A stretch of DNA of 33,209 nucleotides, taken from the NCBI GenBank assembly GCA_018268785.1, contig JAFDVY010000032.1:1-33209 (forward strand), written 5' to 3'. A program made the translations under genes and the position numbers. A model generated the notes under the pieces. It was not told the origin of the DNA, did not search any database, and saw nothing but the letters and a program-made list of their open reading frames with translations. The stretch comes from Acidobacteriota bacterium. GTDB lineage: Bacteria; Acidobacteriota; Terriglobia; Acidiferrales; UBA7541. Below, one piece after another: positions 25,702 to 32,533 of this stretch (positions within the stretch are counted from its first letter, which is position 1; every line of letters starts with the position of its first letter).

Positions 25702-26082
25702 ATGGACCGCCGGATCACTCGGCTCAAAGGATACCTCACGGAACGTTTTTGTGAACCACTGTCGCTGGCCGAAATGGCAGCTCAAGTAAATCTATCCCCG
25801 TCGCGTCTCTCTCATTTATTCAAACGGGAAATTGGCGTACCACCTCAGGAATTCTTGAAGCAAGTTCGCATGGGCCACGCAAAAAAGCTGCTCGAAGACT
25901 CTTTCCTCTTGGTAAAAGAAATCATGGCTCGGTGCGGTTTTAATGACGAAAGCCATTTCGTTCGGGACTTCGAAAAATTGCATGGCAAGACTCCGCGAAG
26001 ATACCGCGAGGATCTTTTGGGTTCTCAGGATGGCTTTAGCAAGCTTGGCCAACGAATAGCGGAAGAAGCCAACAAACCTTGA
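25702..26082 (+). CDS. AraC-family DNA-binding protein (HTH domain only)
   Basis: 126 residues containing just the two-helix-turn-helix AraC DNA-binding domain: PLSLAEMAAQVNLSPSRLSHLFKREIGVPPQEFLKQVRMGHAKKLLEDS, then VKEIMARCGFNDESHFVRDFEKLHGKTPRRYRED. Usual AraC proteins have about 280 residues with a sensory N-terminal domain, which is absent. The ATG at 25702 has AAAGGTG a few bases upstream. A longer frame from 25585 adds 39 residues without AraC similarity. The gene lies 104 bp upstream of the cysteine peptidase operon in the same direction and is a natural candidate for its regulator, by position only. Confidence 0.88.
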   Translation: MDRRITRLKGYLTERFCEPLSLAEMAAQVNLSPSRLSHLFKREIGVPPQEFLKQVRMGHAKKLLEDSFLLVKEIMARCGFNDESHFVRDFEKLHGKTPRRYREDLLGSQDGFSKLGQRIAEEANKP

Positions 26083-26186
26083 TTGCCATGCGCAGCTCAT
26101 TTTGAGCATAGTGGCTTTGCTCCTCCCTTCCTAGGAACTCGAAGAACAATCTCCCACGACTTAGGCCTCATTGCAGGAGAATTCAC

Positions 26187-27278
26187 ATGGCCCAGGATAA
26201 GATTGACCTCGGACAGCTCGCCCAGCTGATTCAAAATGCCAACGCTGGTTGGCAAGCCGGATACACTACGCTTTCTGACCTGCCTCCAGAAGAGCAGAAG
26301 AAACGGCTGGGCTACTCGCCGGGACCGGGAGAGCAGTCCCTCACGGACAGGGAGACCGTCTCCCTCGCAAATCTCGCTTCGATTGGCATCGGGGCTGTAG
26401 GCGCGCCAGCCTCCTTTGACTGGCGCAATGTCGGCGGTAAAAATTTCATAACCCCGGTGAAAGACCAGGGAGGTTGCGGTTCCTGTGTCGCTTTTGGAAG
26501 CACAGCGACCGTCGAAGGGACTTTTCGCGTCCAGCGCAACGACCCGAATCTTGCCGTGGATCTTTCTGAAGCCCATCTGTTTTATTGTTATGCAAAATCT
26601 CAGGGACGAAACTGTGGAAACGGCTGGTGGGTCCCTCCCGCGCTGGACTCTTACAAGACCGGCGTCGTTGACGAGGCCTGTTTCCCCTACACAGCGGGAG
26701 ACCAAAACTGCAACCTATGCTCGGACTGGCAAAACCGCCTGACAAAGATCACAGGCTGGCACGCTATCACCGCCGGGGCAGACATGAAGACCTGGCTTTC
26801 GACCCGTGGCCCCTTGTCGACCTGCTTTACCGTCTATAACGATTTCTTCGCCTACAAAAGCGGCGTTTACCGGCATGTAACTGGCGGCGTGGCGGGCGGC
26901 CATTGCGTCAGTTGTGTGGGCTACGATGATGCCCAGGGATGCTGGATCTGCAAGAACAGTTGGAGCACAGGGTGGGGAGACGCAGGCTTCTTCCGCATTG
27001 CATACGGTGAATGTGGCATCGACGCCACAATGTGGGCCGTGGATGGCATCGAAGAAACAGGCTGGCTCCAGAATCAGAAAGTGCTCGGCCTTTGGACTAT
27101 CGACCAGGATCGCAATGCCTGGGTTTACCTCAGCCAGGTGGGTTGGCGGAAAATCGCAAATGACAATGACAATATTTTCTTCGACCTTCTGACGATGCTC
27201 ATTGCAGCAAAGGCTGCCGGCAGGCTTGTGGGCGCCTATCAGCAACAAGGGATAATCAGACAAATTTATGTTTGGTAA
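26187..27278 (+). CDS. Papain-like (C1A) cysteine peptidase with C-terminal accessory domain
   Basis: 363 residues. The C1A catalytic set is complete: Q94 and C100 in KDQGGCGSCVAF, H239 in GGHCVSCVGYDD, and N257 in CKNSWSTGWGDAGFFRI. The usual tryptophan after the catalytic cysteine is valine. There is no signal peptide. The first ~75 residues (WQAGYTTLSDLPPEEQKKRLGYSPG) may act as a propeptide but lack an ERFNIN-type motif. Several cysteines suggest disulfides. Residues 293-363 (WLQNQKVLGLW...RQIYVW) form a separate domain repeated in the next gene. AGGAGA precedes the ATG at a good distance. It is the first gene of a four-gene operon that ends with a chagasin-type inhibitor of this peptidase family. 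Confidence 0.93.
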   Translation: MAQDKIDLGQLAQLIQNANAGWQAGYTTLSDLPPEEQKKRLGYSPGPGEQSLTDRETVSLANLASIGIGAVGAPASFDWRNVGGKNFITPVKDQGGCGSCVAFGSTATVEGTFRVQRNDPNLAVDLSEAHLFYCYAKSQGRNCGNGWWVPPALDSYKTGVVDEACFPYTAGDQNCNLCSDWQNRLTKITGWHAITAGADMKTWLSTRGPLSTCFTVYNDFFAYKSGVYRHVTGGVAGGHCVSCVGYDDAQGCWICKNSWSTGWGDAGFFRIAYGECGIDATMWAVDGIEETGWLQNQKVLGLWTIDQDRNAWVYLSQVGWRKIANDNDNIFFDLLTMLIAAKAAGRLVGAYQQQGIIRQIYVW

Positions 27279-27288
27279 GGAGATAGCT

Positions 27289-27669
27289 ATGCCCGATACA
27301 AAGCCGAAAGAACAAGTGCCGCCGGATGTCCAGGCGCAAGCTCAGACTTCGGATACAGGGTCCGCTCCAACCGCCCAGCCACCCGCCAGCGTGCTTGTCG
27401 CGGCTGGAGCTGTGGCCGCCACTGCGGATGGCGGGGTGACGGCAACCACTTGGCTCAACAACCAAAAGGTCACCGCGCTCTGGGGGATTGCCGAGAACAG
27501 AAACTCCTGGATGGCCTTGAGCGGCCCTGGCTGGGTCAAGTTGGCGAACAACTCGGACACTGCCGTAGTCGCCTTGACCAAGCTAGCCTCGCACGCCAAG
27601 GAACTCCAAACGATAGTAAACTGCCGTCAGGAAGCGGATGGAATGATCCACGAGATCTACGCCTGGTAG
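27289..27669 (+). CDS. Small protein sharing the peptidase's C-terminal domain
   Basis: 126 residues. The first ~50 are a low-complexity Pro/Ala/Gln-rich region. Residues 55-126 (WLNNQKVTALWGIAENRNSW...GWVKLANN...IHEIYAW) align end to end with the C-terminal domain of the peptidase, sharing WL-NQKV--LW-I, RN-W, GW-K-AN, and the IY-W end. I do not recognise the domain. It may be a protein-binding or anchoring module that pairs the two gene products. The ATG at 27289 has AAGGAG overlapping the stop of the peptidase gene, so the genes are coupled. An ATG at 27268 in the same frame is less likely. Confidence 0.82.
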   Translation: MPDTKPKEQVPPDVQAQAQTSDTGSAPTAQPPASVLVAAGAVAATADGGVTATTWLNNQKVTALWGIAENRNSWMALSGPGWVKLANNSDTAVVALTKLASHAKELQTIVNCRQEADGMIHEIYAW

Positions 27670-27682
27670 GACGGAGGCTGAC

Positions 27683-27961
27683 ATGGCACGGGATCCCGGT
27701 TTCTTTTGGCGAACAACAACTTCTGAGAGCAGGCCCAGGGAACTGACCGGGGACGACCTCAACGCCATGAAAATTGGATCGCATGGAGTTGATGCGAGGC
27801 CGGTCCAGAATCCGCCGGGCAGCGCTTTGGCTTCTGTTTCAGGCAACTTCGCCGCGCAAAGCGGCGAACAGAGCCGCCCAAGCGATGCCCTGCTTGCGAT
27901 GCACGGCAATCCTGTCGTTCCAAATTCTCCCGCTTCACCACCCAGGGAGTCGCGTGGCTGA
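27683..27961 (+). CDS. Hypothetical protein in the peptidase-inhibitor operon
   Basis: 92 residues, hydrophilic and rich in Ser, Pro, Gly and Arg (MARDPGFFWRTTTSE..., ending SPASPPRESRG), with no signal peptide or membrane segment and no recognised family. GGAGG lies six to ten bases before the ATG. It starts 13 bp after the previous gene, and its last 8 bp overlap the inhibitor start, so it is clearly part of the operon. The sequence looks unstructured. It could be a substrate, an adaptor or a released peptide precursor; nothing in the sequence decides between these. Confidence 0.65.
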   Translation: MARDPGFFWRTTTSESRPRELTGDDLNAMKIGSHGVDARPVQNPPGSALASVSGNFAAQSGEQSRPSDALLAMHGNPVVPNSPASPPRESRG

Positions 27962-28265
27962 CACTAAGATTGAGCCGAAGGACTTCGGCAAAACTATTGA
28001 ACTCAGTGTGGACGATACAATCACTCTGGAGTTGCTGGAAAATCCAACCACCGGATTCCGTTGGCAGATTTCACCGGACGCTCTCGTGAAATGCGGTGAT
28101 CAGTTCGTCCTTCCCACCGCCGTTGCCGCAGGCCAGGGAGGCCTGCGAGTCCTCCAGTTTAGAGCCACCTCTCGCGGCACTGGCGTTCTCAAACTTCAGC
28201 TCAGCCGTGAATGGGAGACTGCGCCGCCACAACGAAACATTGAGATACCGTATCTGGTGCGGTAA
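27954..28265 (+). CDS. Chagasin-type (I42) inhibitor of papain-like cysteine peptidases
   Basis: 103 residues with an immunoglobulin-like all-beta pattern. All three loops that chagasin uses to block papain-like active sites are visible: NPTTGFRW at 30-37, GQGGLRVLQF at 60-69, and the REW triplet at 85-87 (RPW in chagasin). There is no signal peptide, matching the peptidase in the same operon. The GTG at 27954 overlaps the preceding stop by 8 bp, with AGGGAG four bases upstream. Known biology: chagasins are tight reversible inhibitors of C1A peptidases. Inference: this one restrains the peptidase encoded three genes upstream. Confidence 0.92.
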   Translation: MADTKIEPKDFGKTIELSVDDTITLELLENPTTGFRWQISPDALVKCGDQFVLPTAVAAGQGGLRVLQFRATSRGTGVLKLQLSREWETAPPQRNIEIPYLVR

Positions 28266-28383
28266 ACGTCGCACAAGAGCGCGCTCTGGTTAATTCCTCA
28301 AAATGCCGCACAGAAGATACCAACCGCAGGATTTCTGGCCAGCATTTTCCACAGCTCATTCGAATTATATATTTAATTATTTT

Positions 28384-28412
28384 TTGACTTAATAATCTTC
28401 ATGTGCTATCTT
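28384..28412 (+). promoter_or_regulatory. Sigma-70-type promoter with AT-rich upstream element
   Basis: TTGACT (28384-28389) and TATCTT (28407-28412) are 17 bases apart. About 20 bases of almost pure A/T lie immediately upstream, like an UP element, in otherwise GC-rich DNA. Transcription would enter a leader of about 410 nt before folD. Confidence 0.55.
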
Positions 28413-28503
28413 CTCATGTGTCTTGCTCGCCCCAACCCGTCTTCACCGTCCGCCCACATACAAAACCAGCGGCCTTCTTTGCCAGGAATTCCTATCCCCT
28501 TTG

Positions 28504-28569
28504 TTTTGACAACGATCTGAATTGCCCCGCGCGTAACTCCTTTCTTTTGATAACCATCTGGACTGCCCC
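28504..28569 (-). repeat. Two imperfect 25-nt direct repeats, 41 nt apart
   Basis: The units at 28504-28528 and 28545-28569 agree at 21 of 25 positions (TTTTGA-AAC-ATCTG-A-TGCCCC on plus). Each begins after a short T-rich stretch and ends in CCCC. A looser third unit may lie near 28625-28660. They form the core of the repeat-like block upstream of folD. Strand assignment is arbitrary. Confidence 0.55.
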
Positions 28570-28831
28570 AGGGTGGGGTACGCCAACTCACGATCTCAGT
28601 TCCCGAACCAAGGGGTACCCCTGGCCTAAGTTCTCCAGAATGAATACTTACGCAAAATGGGGGGAGGGGGGTGGGGGCATCTCCATATCTCGCCAGCATC
28701 TTTGCGGGCTGTCGGCCTCCAGTGCGCATACTGCAAGTATCTCTAGCTCCTTCTCGCCACTCGTCACTCGCCACTCGCCACTTTTCTCGTATGTTATTCT
28801 TCCTTCTCGATCCCGGGAAAGTGAGCCCTGC

Positions 28832-29770
28832 ATGACCGCACGCGTCCTCGATGGACTCAAGATTCGCGACCAGATTTTCGCCGAACTCAAGGGCGAAATC
28901 GCTCGCCTCGCCGCGCTAAACATCAAGCCCGGCCTCGCCGCAGTCCTGGTCGGAAATGATCCGGCTTCTCAGCTTTATGTGAAAAGCAAAATCGCCGCCT
29001 GTGAACTGCTCGGCCTCGCTAGTTGGCTGCACACGCCGCCCGCTTCCATTTCTACCGACGAATTGCTGGGTCTCGTGGAAAAACTCAATAGCGACAACAA
29101 TGTGGACGGAATCCTCATCCAGCTTCCGCTTCCAAAGCAAGTCGACACGAAGAAAGTTCTCGAAGCGGTTGACCCCGCAAAAGACGTGGACGGGTTTCAT
29201 CCCGTCAGTCTCGGTAAACTCGTCAGCGGACGCGAAGGCCTCGTCGCCTGCACTCCCGCCGGTTGCATGGAAATTCTCCGTCGCAATGAAATTCCCATCG
29301 AAGGCGCGAATGCCGTCGTCCTCGGCCGCAGCGACATTGTCGGCAAACCGATGGCTCTGCTCCTCATGCACGCCAACGCCACCGTCACCATCTGCCACTC
29401 AAAAACCCGAGACCTTCCCGATGTTGTGCGTCGTGCAGACATCGTCGTCGCAGCGATGGGCAGAGCCGGTTACGTGAAAGCCGATTGGCTCAAACCCGGC
29501 TCCTCCGTCATCGACGTCGGCACAAACAAAATCACCAATGCTGCCGAAGCCGAATCGCTCCTGAAACATTTTCCGCAACGCCTCGCAAAATTCCGCGAAA
29601 AAGGTTCCGTGCTCGTCGGCGACGTTCACCCCGACGCCATCAACACCGCCGGCGCGCTCACGCCCGTTCCGGGCGGCGTCGGCCCCATGACCATCACCAT
29701 GCTCATGTCCAACACAGTCAAAGCCGCCCGCCTCCGCCGTGCAAAGCATGCAGCAAAGGCGGCGTTGTAG
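28832..29770 (+). CDS. folD: Bifunctional methylenetetrahydrofolate dehydrogenase / cyclohydrolase
   Basis: 312 residues. FolD interconverts 5,10-methylene-, 5,10-methenyl- and 10-formyl-tetrahydrofolate with NADP, supplying one-carbon units for purines and formyl-Met. The substrate block PGLAAVLVGNDPASQLYVKSK carries the catalytic Tyr-Lys pair. DGILIQLPLPKQ, DVDGFHPVSLGKL, the NADP loop GRSDIVGKPMALLL and the C-terminal PVPGGVGPMTITMLMSNT are all present. The ATG at 28832 is the family start. The frame remains open to 28403 but that part is repeat DNA. A basic Ala-rich tail (RRAKHAAKAAL) extends slightly past the usual end. The ribosome site is weak. Confidence 0.96.
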   Translation: MTARVLDGLKIRDQIFAELKGEIARLAALNIKPGLAAVLVGNDPASQLYVKSKIAACELLGLASWLHTPPASISTDELLGLVEKLNSDNNVDGILIQLPLPKQVDTKKVLEAVDPAKDVDGFHPVSLGKLVSGREGLVACTPAGCMEILRRNEIPIEGANAVVLGRSDIVGKPMALLLMHANATVTICHSKTRDLPDVVRRADIVVAAMGRAGYVKADWLKPGSSVIDVGTNKITNAAEAESLLKHFPQRLAKFREKGSVLVGDVHPDAINTAGALTPVPGGVGPMTITMLMSNTVKAARLRRAKHAAKAAL

Positions 29771-29773
29771 TGG

Positions 29774-29789
29774 CGGGTCTTTAGACCCG
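29774..29789. repeat. REP-like hairpin with CTTTAG centre, copy C
   Basis: CGGGTC-TTTA-GACCCG is a perfect 6-bp stem and tetraloop just after the folD stop, flanked by GTAGTGG as in the other members (GTAG at copy B, GTGG at copy A). No T tract follows, so it is not a terminator. Confidence 0.55.
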
Positions 29790-29805
29790 TTCTTCGCGGC
29801 TCACC

Positions 29806-30408
29806 ATGAAACGAATCGGACTCACCGGAGGAATCGCCAGCGGGAAAAGCTGGGTCGCGTTGCAACTTCGTGAATTCAATTTCCGCGTCCTCGACGCCGA
29901 CCTTCTCGGCCATCAACTCATCGAACCCGGTGCAACCGCATACGATGATGTTGTGCGCGAATTCGGGAAGGAAATCCTTCGCCAGGATAGTTCCATCGAT
30001 CGAAAGAAACTCGGCGCAATCGCCTTCGCAGACCCGAAAAAACTGGTAAAACTCAATGCGATCTTGCATCCGCGCATCGAAGAAGCGATGAACGCTCAAT
30101 TTGAAAAATGGCGAGCCGAAGGAAACACCGATCCGGTCTTCGTCGAAGCCGCTCTGCTCGTTGAAGCCGGCATGCACAAACGCCTCGACGGCCTTGTTGT
30201 CGTTTGGTGCAGACCCGAAGATCAAGTTACGCGGCTTCTCTCTCGCGGTCTCAGCGAAGAAGAGGCGCGCCGCCGCATCGCGTTGCAAATGCCGAACGAG
30301 GAAAAATTAAAATTCGCGACGTACAAAATCGACACGTCGGGAACAATGCAGTACACGCAGGAACAAGTTGCGGCGCTCGCAAAATCGCTGCGTGCCGCGG
30401 AAACGTAG
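29806..30408 (+). CDS. coaE: Dephospho-CoA kinase
   Basis: A 200-residue enzyme for the last step of coenzyme A synthesis, the ATP-dependent phosphorylation of the dephospho-CoA ribose 3'-hydroxyl. The P-loop GGIASGKS is at residues 9-16, followed by VLDADLLGHQLIEPG, the HPRIEEAM helix, VFVEAALLVEAGMHKRLDGLVVVWC and RLLSRGLSEEEARRRIALQM. KFATYKIDTSGTMQYTQEQV matches the usual A-x-x-VI-D-N-x-G region near the end. It follows folD by 35 bp in the same direction and is probably co-transcribed with it. Confidence 0.96.
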   Translation: MKRIGLTGGIASGKSWVALQLREFNFRVLDADLLGHQLIEPGATAYDDVVREFGKEILRQDSSIDRKKLGAIAFADPKKLVKLNAILHPRIEEAMNAQFEKWRAEGNTDPVFVEAALLVEAGMHKRLDGLVVVWCRPEDQVTRLLSRGLSEEEARRRIALQMPNEEKLKFATYKIDTSGTMQYTQEQVAALAKSLRAAET

Positions 30409-30429
30409 GCCTCTTTGCTTACTTTTCCC

Positions 30430-30435
30430 TATAAT
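30430..30435 (+). promoter_or_regulatory. Candidate -10 box upstream of the HtrA-type protease
   Basis: A perfect TATAAT lies 38 bases before the protease ATG. No -35 box matches at 16-18 bases, so it would need an activator or an alternative sigma factor. Confidence 0.35.
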
Positions 30436-30472
30436 GAAAGCCTGAACTTGAGAGGCCGGAAGGAAAGCAGTC

Positions 30473-31645
30473 ATGAGCCCGAAGAAAAAACTTGAAAGCA
30501 ATTCCTCGCGAATCATCGTAGTCGTTCTGCTCCTGATCGCCGCTGCCTACTGGGCCGGCGCTCATTGGGGGCCGCGCGATCCGCAAAAAGTCCAAGCGAT
30601 CCCGCTCGGCCCGAAATCCGAAAACGCTTCGTTCTCGCAGCGCGATGCGGCACTTACGGACGAAGAATCCATCAACGTTCGCGTCTATCGCCAGGCTTCT
30701 CCCGCTGTCGCAAACATCCTCACCAAAGCCACCGAATACGATTTCTTCATGGATCCCGTTCCCGTCGAAGGCGCGGGTTCCGGCTTCGTGATGGACACGA
30801 AAGGCTACATCCTCACGAACAATCACGTCGTGGAAGGCGCGCAAACGATCGAAGTCGTCCTCGGCGATCAATCGCGCTATTCTGCAAAAGTCGTGGGAGC
30901 CGATGCCCGCAATGATGTCGCCCTCATCAAAATCGAGCCGAAAAACAAACCGCTCGTAGCGCTTCCCCTCGGCGATTCCTCCACGATTCAAGTCGGCCAG
31001 AAGGTCCTGGCGATTGGAAATCCGTTCGGCTTTCAGAGCACGCTTACCACGGGCGTAATCAGTGCGCTCGGCCGCACCGTACAGACCAGCCAAACCACTT
31101 TTATTGACGAAGCGATTCAGACCGACGCGGCAATCAACCGCGGCAATTCCGGCGGCCCGCTTATCAATTCGCACGGCGAAGTCATCGGCATCAACTCTGC
31201 AATCTATACTCCATCCGGGACGACGGCCGGTATTGGATTCGCAATTCCCATCAACACTGCAAAGCGCATCGCGCATGACCTGATTACCGATGGCCGCGTT
31301 CACCAGGCATTTTTGGGAGCGGACACGCTCGCAGTCGGCGGCGGCCTCGCGGAAGCGCTTGACCTGCCCGTACAGGAAGGATTACTCGTGCAACTCGTCA
31401 CCCGCAACGGTCCCGCGGCCACGGCGGGAATTCGCGGCGGCGACCGCATCGCGCAAGCGGGCATGCGCCGCTTCTATATTGGTGGGGACGTAATCACCGC
31501 GGTGGATGGGCAGAAAGTTTCATCGCAACTTGATCTGGGTTTGATACTCAACAAGAAACGCCCCGGCGATCAAGTAACGGTTACCGTCTACCGCGGGGGC
31601 AAGAAAGTGGACATTGCCGTAAAACTTGGCGAACGCGAGCGCTAA
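30473..31645 (+). CDS. HtrA/DegP-family (S1C) serine protease with one PDZ domain
   Basis: 390 residues. One N-terminal membrane anchor (IIVVVLLLIAAAYWAGA, about 14-30) puts the protease in the periplasm. The trypsin-like domain has H118 (LTNNHVV), D148 (RNDVALIKI) and S226 (GNSGGPL). A single PDZ domain follows (about 290-385, LLVQLVTRNGPAATAGIRGGD and GDVITAVDGQKVSSQLDLGLILNKKRPGD). One PDZ and a membrane anchor resemble DegS or the small HtrA forms more than DegP. It would handle misfolded envelope proteins or stress signalling. AAGGA is 8 bases before the ATG. Confidence 0.94.
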   Translation: MSPKKKLESNSSRIIVVVLLLIAAAYWAGAHWGPRDPQKVQAIPLGPKSENASFSQRDAALTDEESINVRVYRQASPAVANILTKATEYDFFMDPVPVEGAGSGFVMDTKGYILTNNHVVEGAQTIEVVLGDQSRYSAKVVGADARNDVALIKIEPKNKPLVALPLGDSSTIQVGQKVLAIGNPFGFQSTLTTGVISALGRTVQTSQTTFIDEAIQTDAAINRGNSGGPLINSHGEVIGINSAIYTPSGTTAGIGFAIPINTAKRIAHDLITDGRVHQAFLGADTLAVGGGLAEALDLPVQEGLLVQLVTRNGPAATAGIRGGDRIAQAGMRRFYIGGDVITAVDGQKVSSQLDLGLILNKKRPGDQVTVTVYRGGKKVDIAVKLGERER

Positions 31646-31654
31646 GCAAAAACA

Positions 31655-32437
31655 CTAGGCGGAAAATTCTTTTCTATATTCTTCGCGCTCGGCGTCGCTG
31701 AGCGAAAACCAGCCTTCTGCAATATCGCGGACTCGTTCCAATTCCTGCTGCATTTCCGTGTGCTTCGCTTCCATCAATTCGACGCTGGCATCCTTCGGAA
31801 CGTAAATCGGAGGCGCAAACAGAATCGCAGCGCGCGCAAACGGCATCGGCAGCAGAAAGTGGTCCCAGGTTTTCTCGAATGTTTTTCCCCGGTCGATTCC
31901 CACGTGAAACACCATGATCGGTGCGCCGGTTTTTCGCGCGAGCATCACCGGCCCGGGTTTCGCGATATAGCGCGGGCCGCGCGGCCCGTCGATCGTGAAC
32001 GCGCAATCCTTCCCTTCTTCAATTCGCCGCGCCATCACCGCAAGTCCGCGCAAACCTCCGCGGGACGAGCTTCCTTGCGCCGTACCAAATCCGAGCCACT
32101 CGATGACTTTGCGCGTCCACTGCCCATCGAACGCCGTCGTGTTCATCACCACGACGCCGTGATTGCGATACCACCACACAATCGGAATAATCACGCGATG
32201 CCAAAACGCCCAGATGCATTGCTTTTTCTGGGCGTACACTTTTTCCGCGTGATGCCAGCCCAGCACTTCGTAGCGCAACGTGGGCCCAAGTGTTCTGATC
32301 ACGCTGTAAACAAGCGCGGCGATGATGGGAATCTGGATGCGCCGCGACCACTTCAATTTGGGCAGGCGTGTATCGTAGTGTGTGTTTACGGATTCCTGTT
32401 GCTCCTGGGAATCCGCGGCTGCGTCGGGTGCGCTCAT
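31655..32437 (-). CDS. DUF374-type lysophospholipid acyltransferase family protein
   Basis: 260 residues of the DUF374 branch of the LPLAT superfamily, related to the acyltransferases that complete lipid A or phospholipids. An amphipathic or membrane-associated segment (IQIPIIAALVYSVIRTLG, about 34-51) is followed by IWAFWHRVIIP with the likely catalytic H80, then GSSSRGGLRGL (122-132) and the signature DGPRGPRYIAKPGPVMLARKTGAPI (from 150). The C-terminal tail is highly charged. The exact acceptor is unknown. It is convergent with the protease gene, 9 bp apart, and divergent from the last gene. The ATG at 32437 is the only sensible start. Confidence 0.92.
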   Translation of the reverse strand: MSAPDAAADSQEQQESVNTHYDTRLPKLKWSRRIQIPIIAALVYSVIRTLGPTLRYEVLGWHHAEKVYAQKKQCIWAFWHRVIIPIVWWYRNHGVVVMNTTAFDGQWTRKVIEWLGFGTAQGSSSRGGLRGLAVMARRIEEGKDCAFTIDGPRGPRYIAKPGPVMLARKTGAPIMVFHVGIDRGKTFEKTWDHFLLPMPFARAAILFAPPIYVPKDASVELMEAKHTEMQQELERVRDIAEGWFSLSDAEREEYRKEFSA

Positions 32438-32533
32438 CGTGGTTAACTATAGTGGTGCCGCAAGGCATTTGGCCCGCGGCGAGTTATAGTATAGCGGGCA
32501 CAGGAAATCGCATCCTTAACTTCTGACTGAACC

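Larger units (their letters stand above)
28266..28831. other. Non-coding, repeat-rich region upstream of folD
   Basis: No real gene is supported. Frames on both strands here are low-complexity. The region contains an AT-rich tract with a promoter (28357-28412), imperfect direct repeats of 25 nt (28504-28569), the palindrome AGGGGTACCCCT (28611-28622), a G-rich run (28660-28677) and a CACTCGC-type simple repeat (28757-28783). On the minus strand the block from about 28720 to 28490 has the character of a dispersed non-coding element. Confidence 0.5.

Noticed and set aside
28403..28831. Upstream extension of folD (143 codons)
   Set aside because: FolD homology starts at 28832; the extension is repeat DNA.
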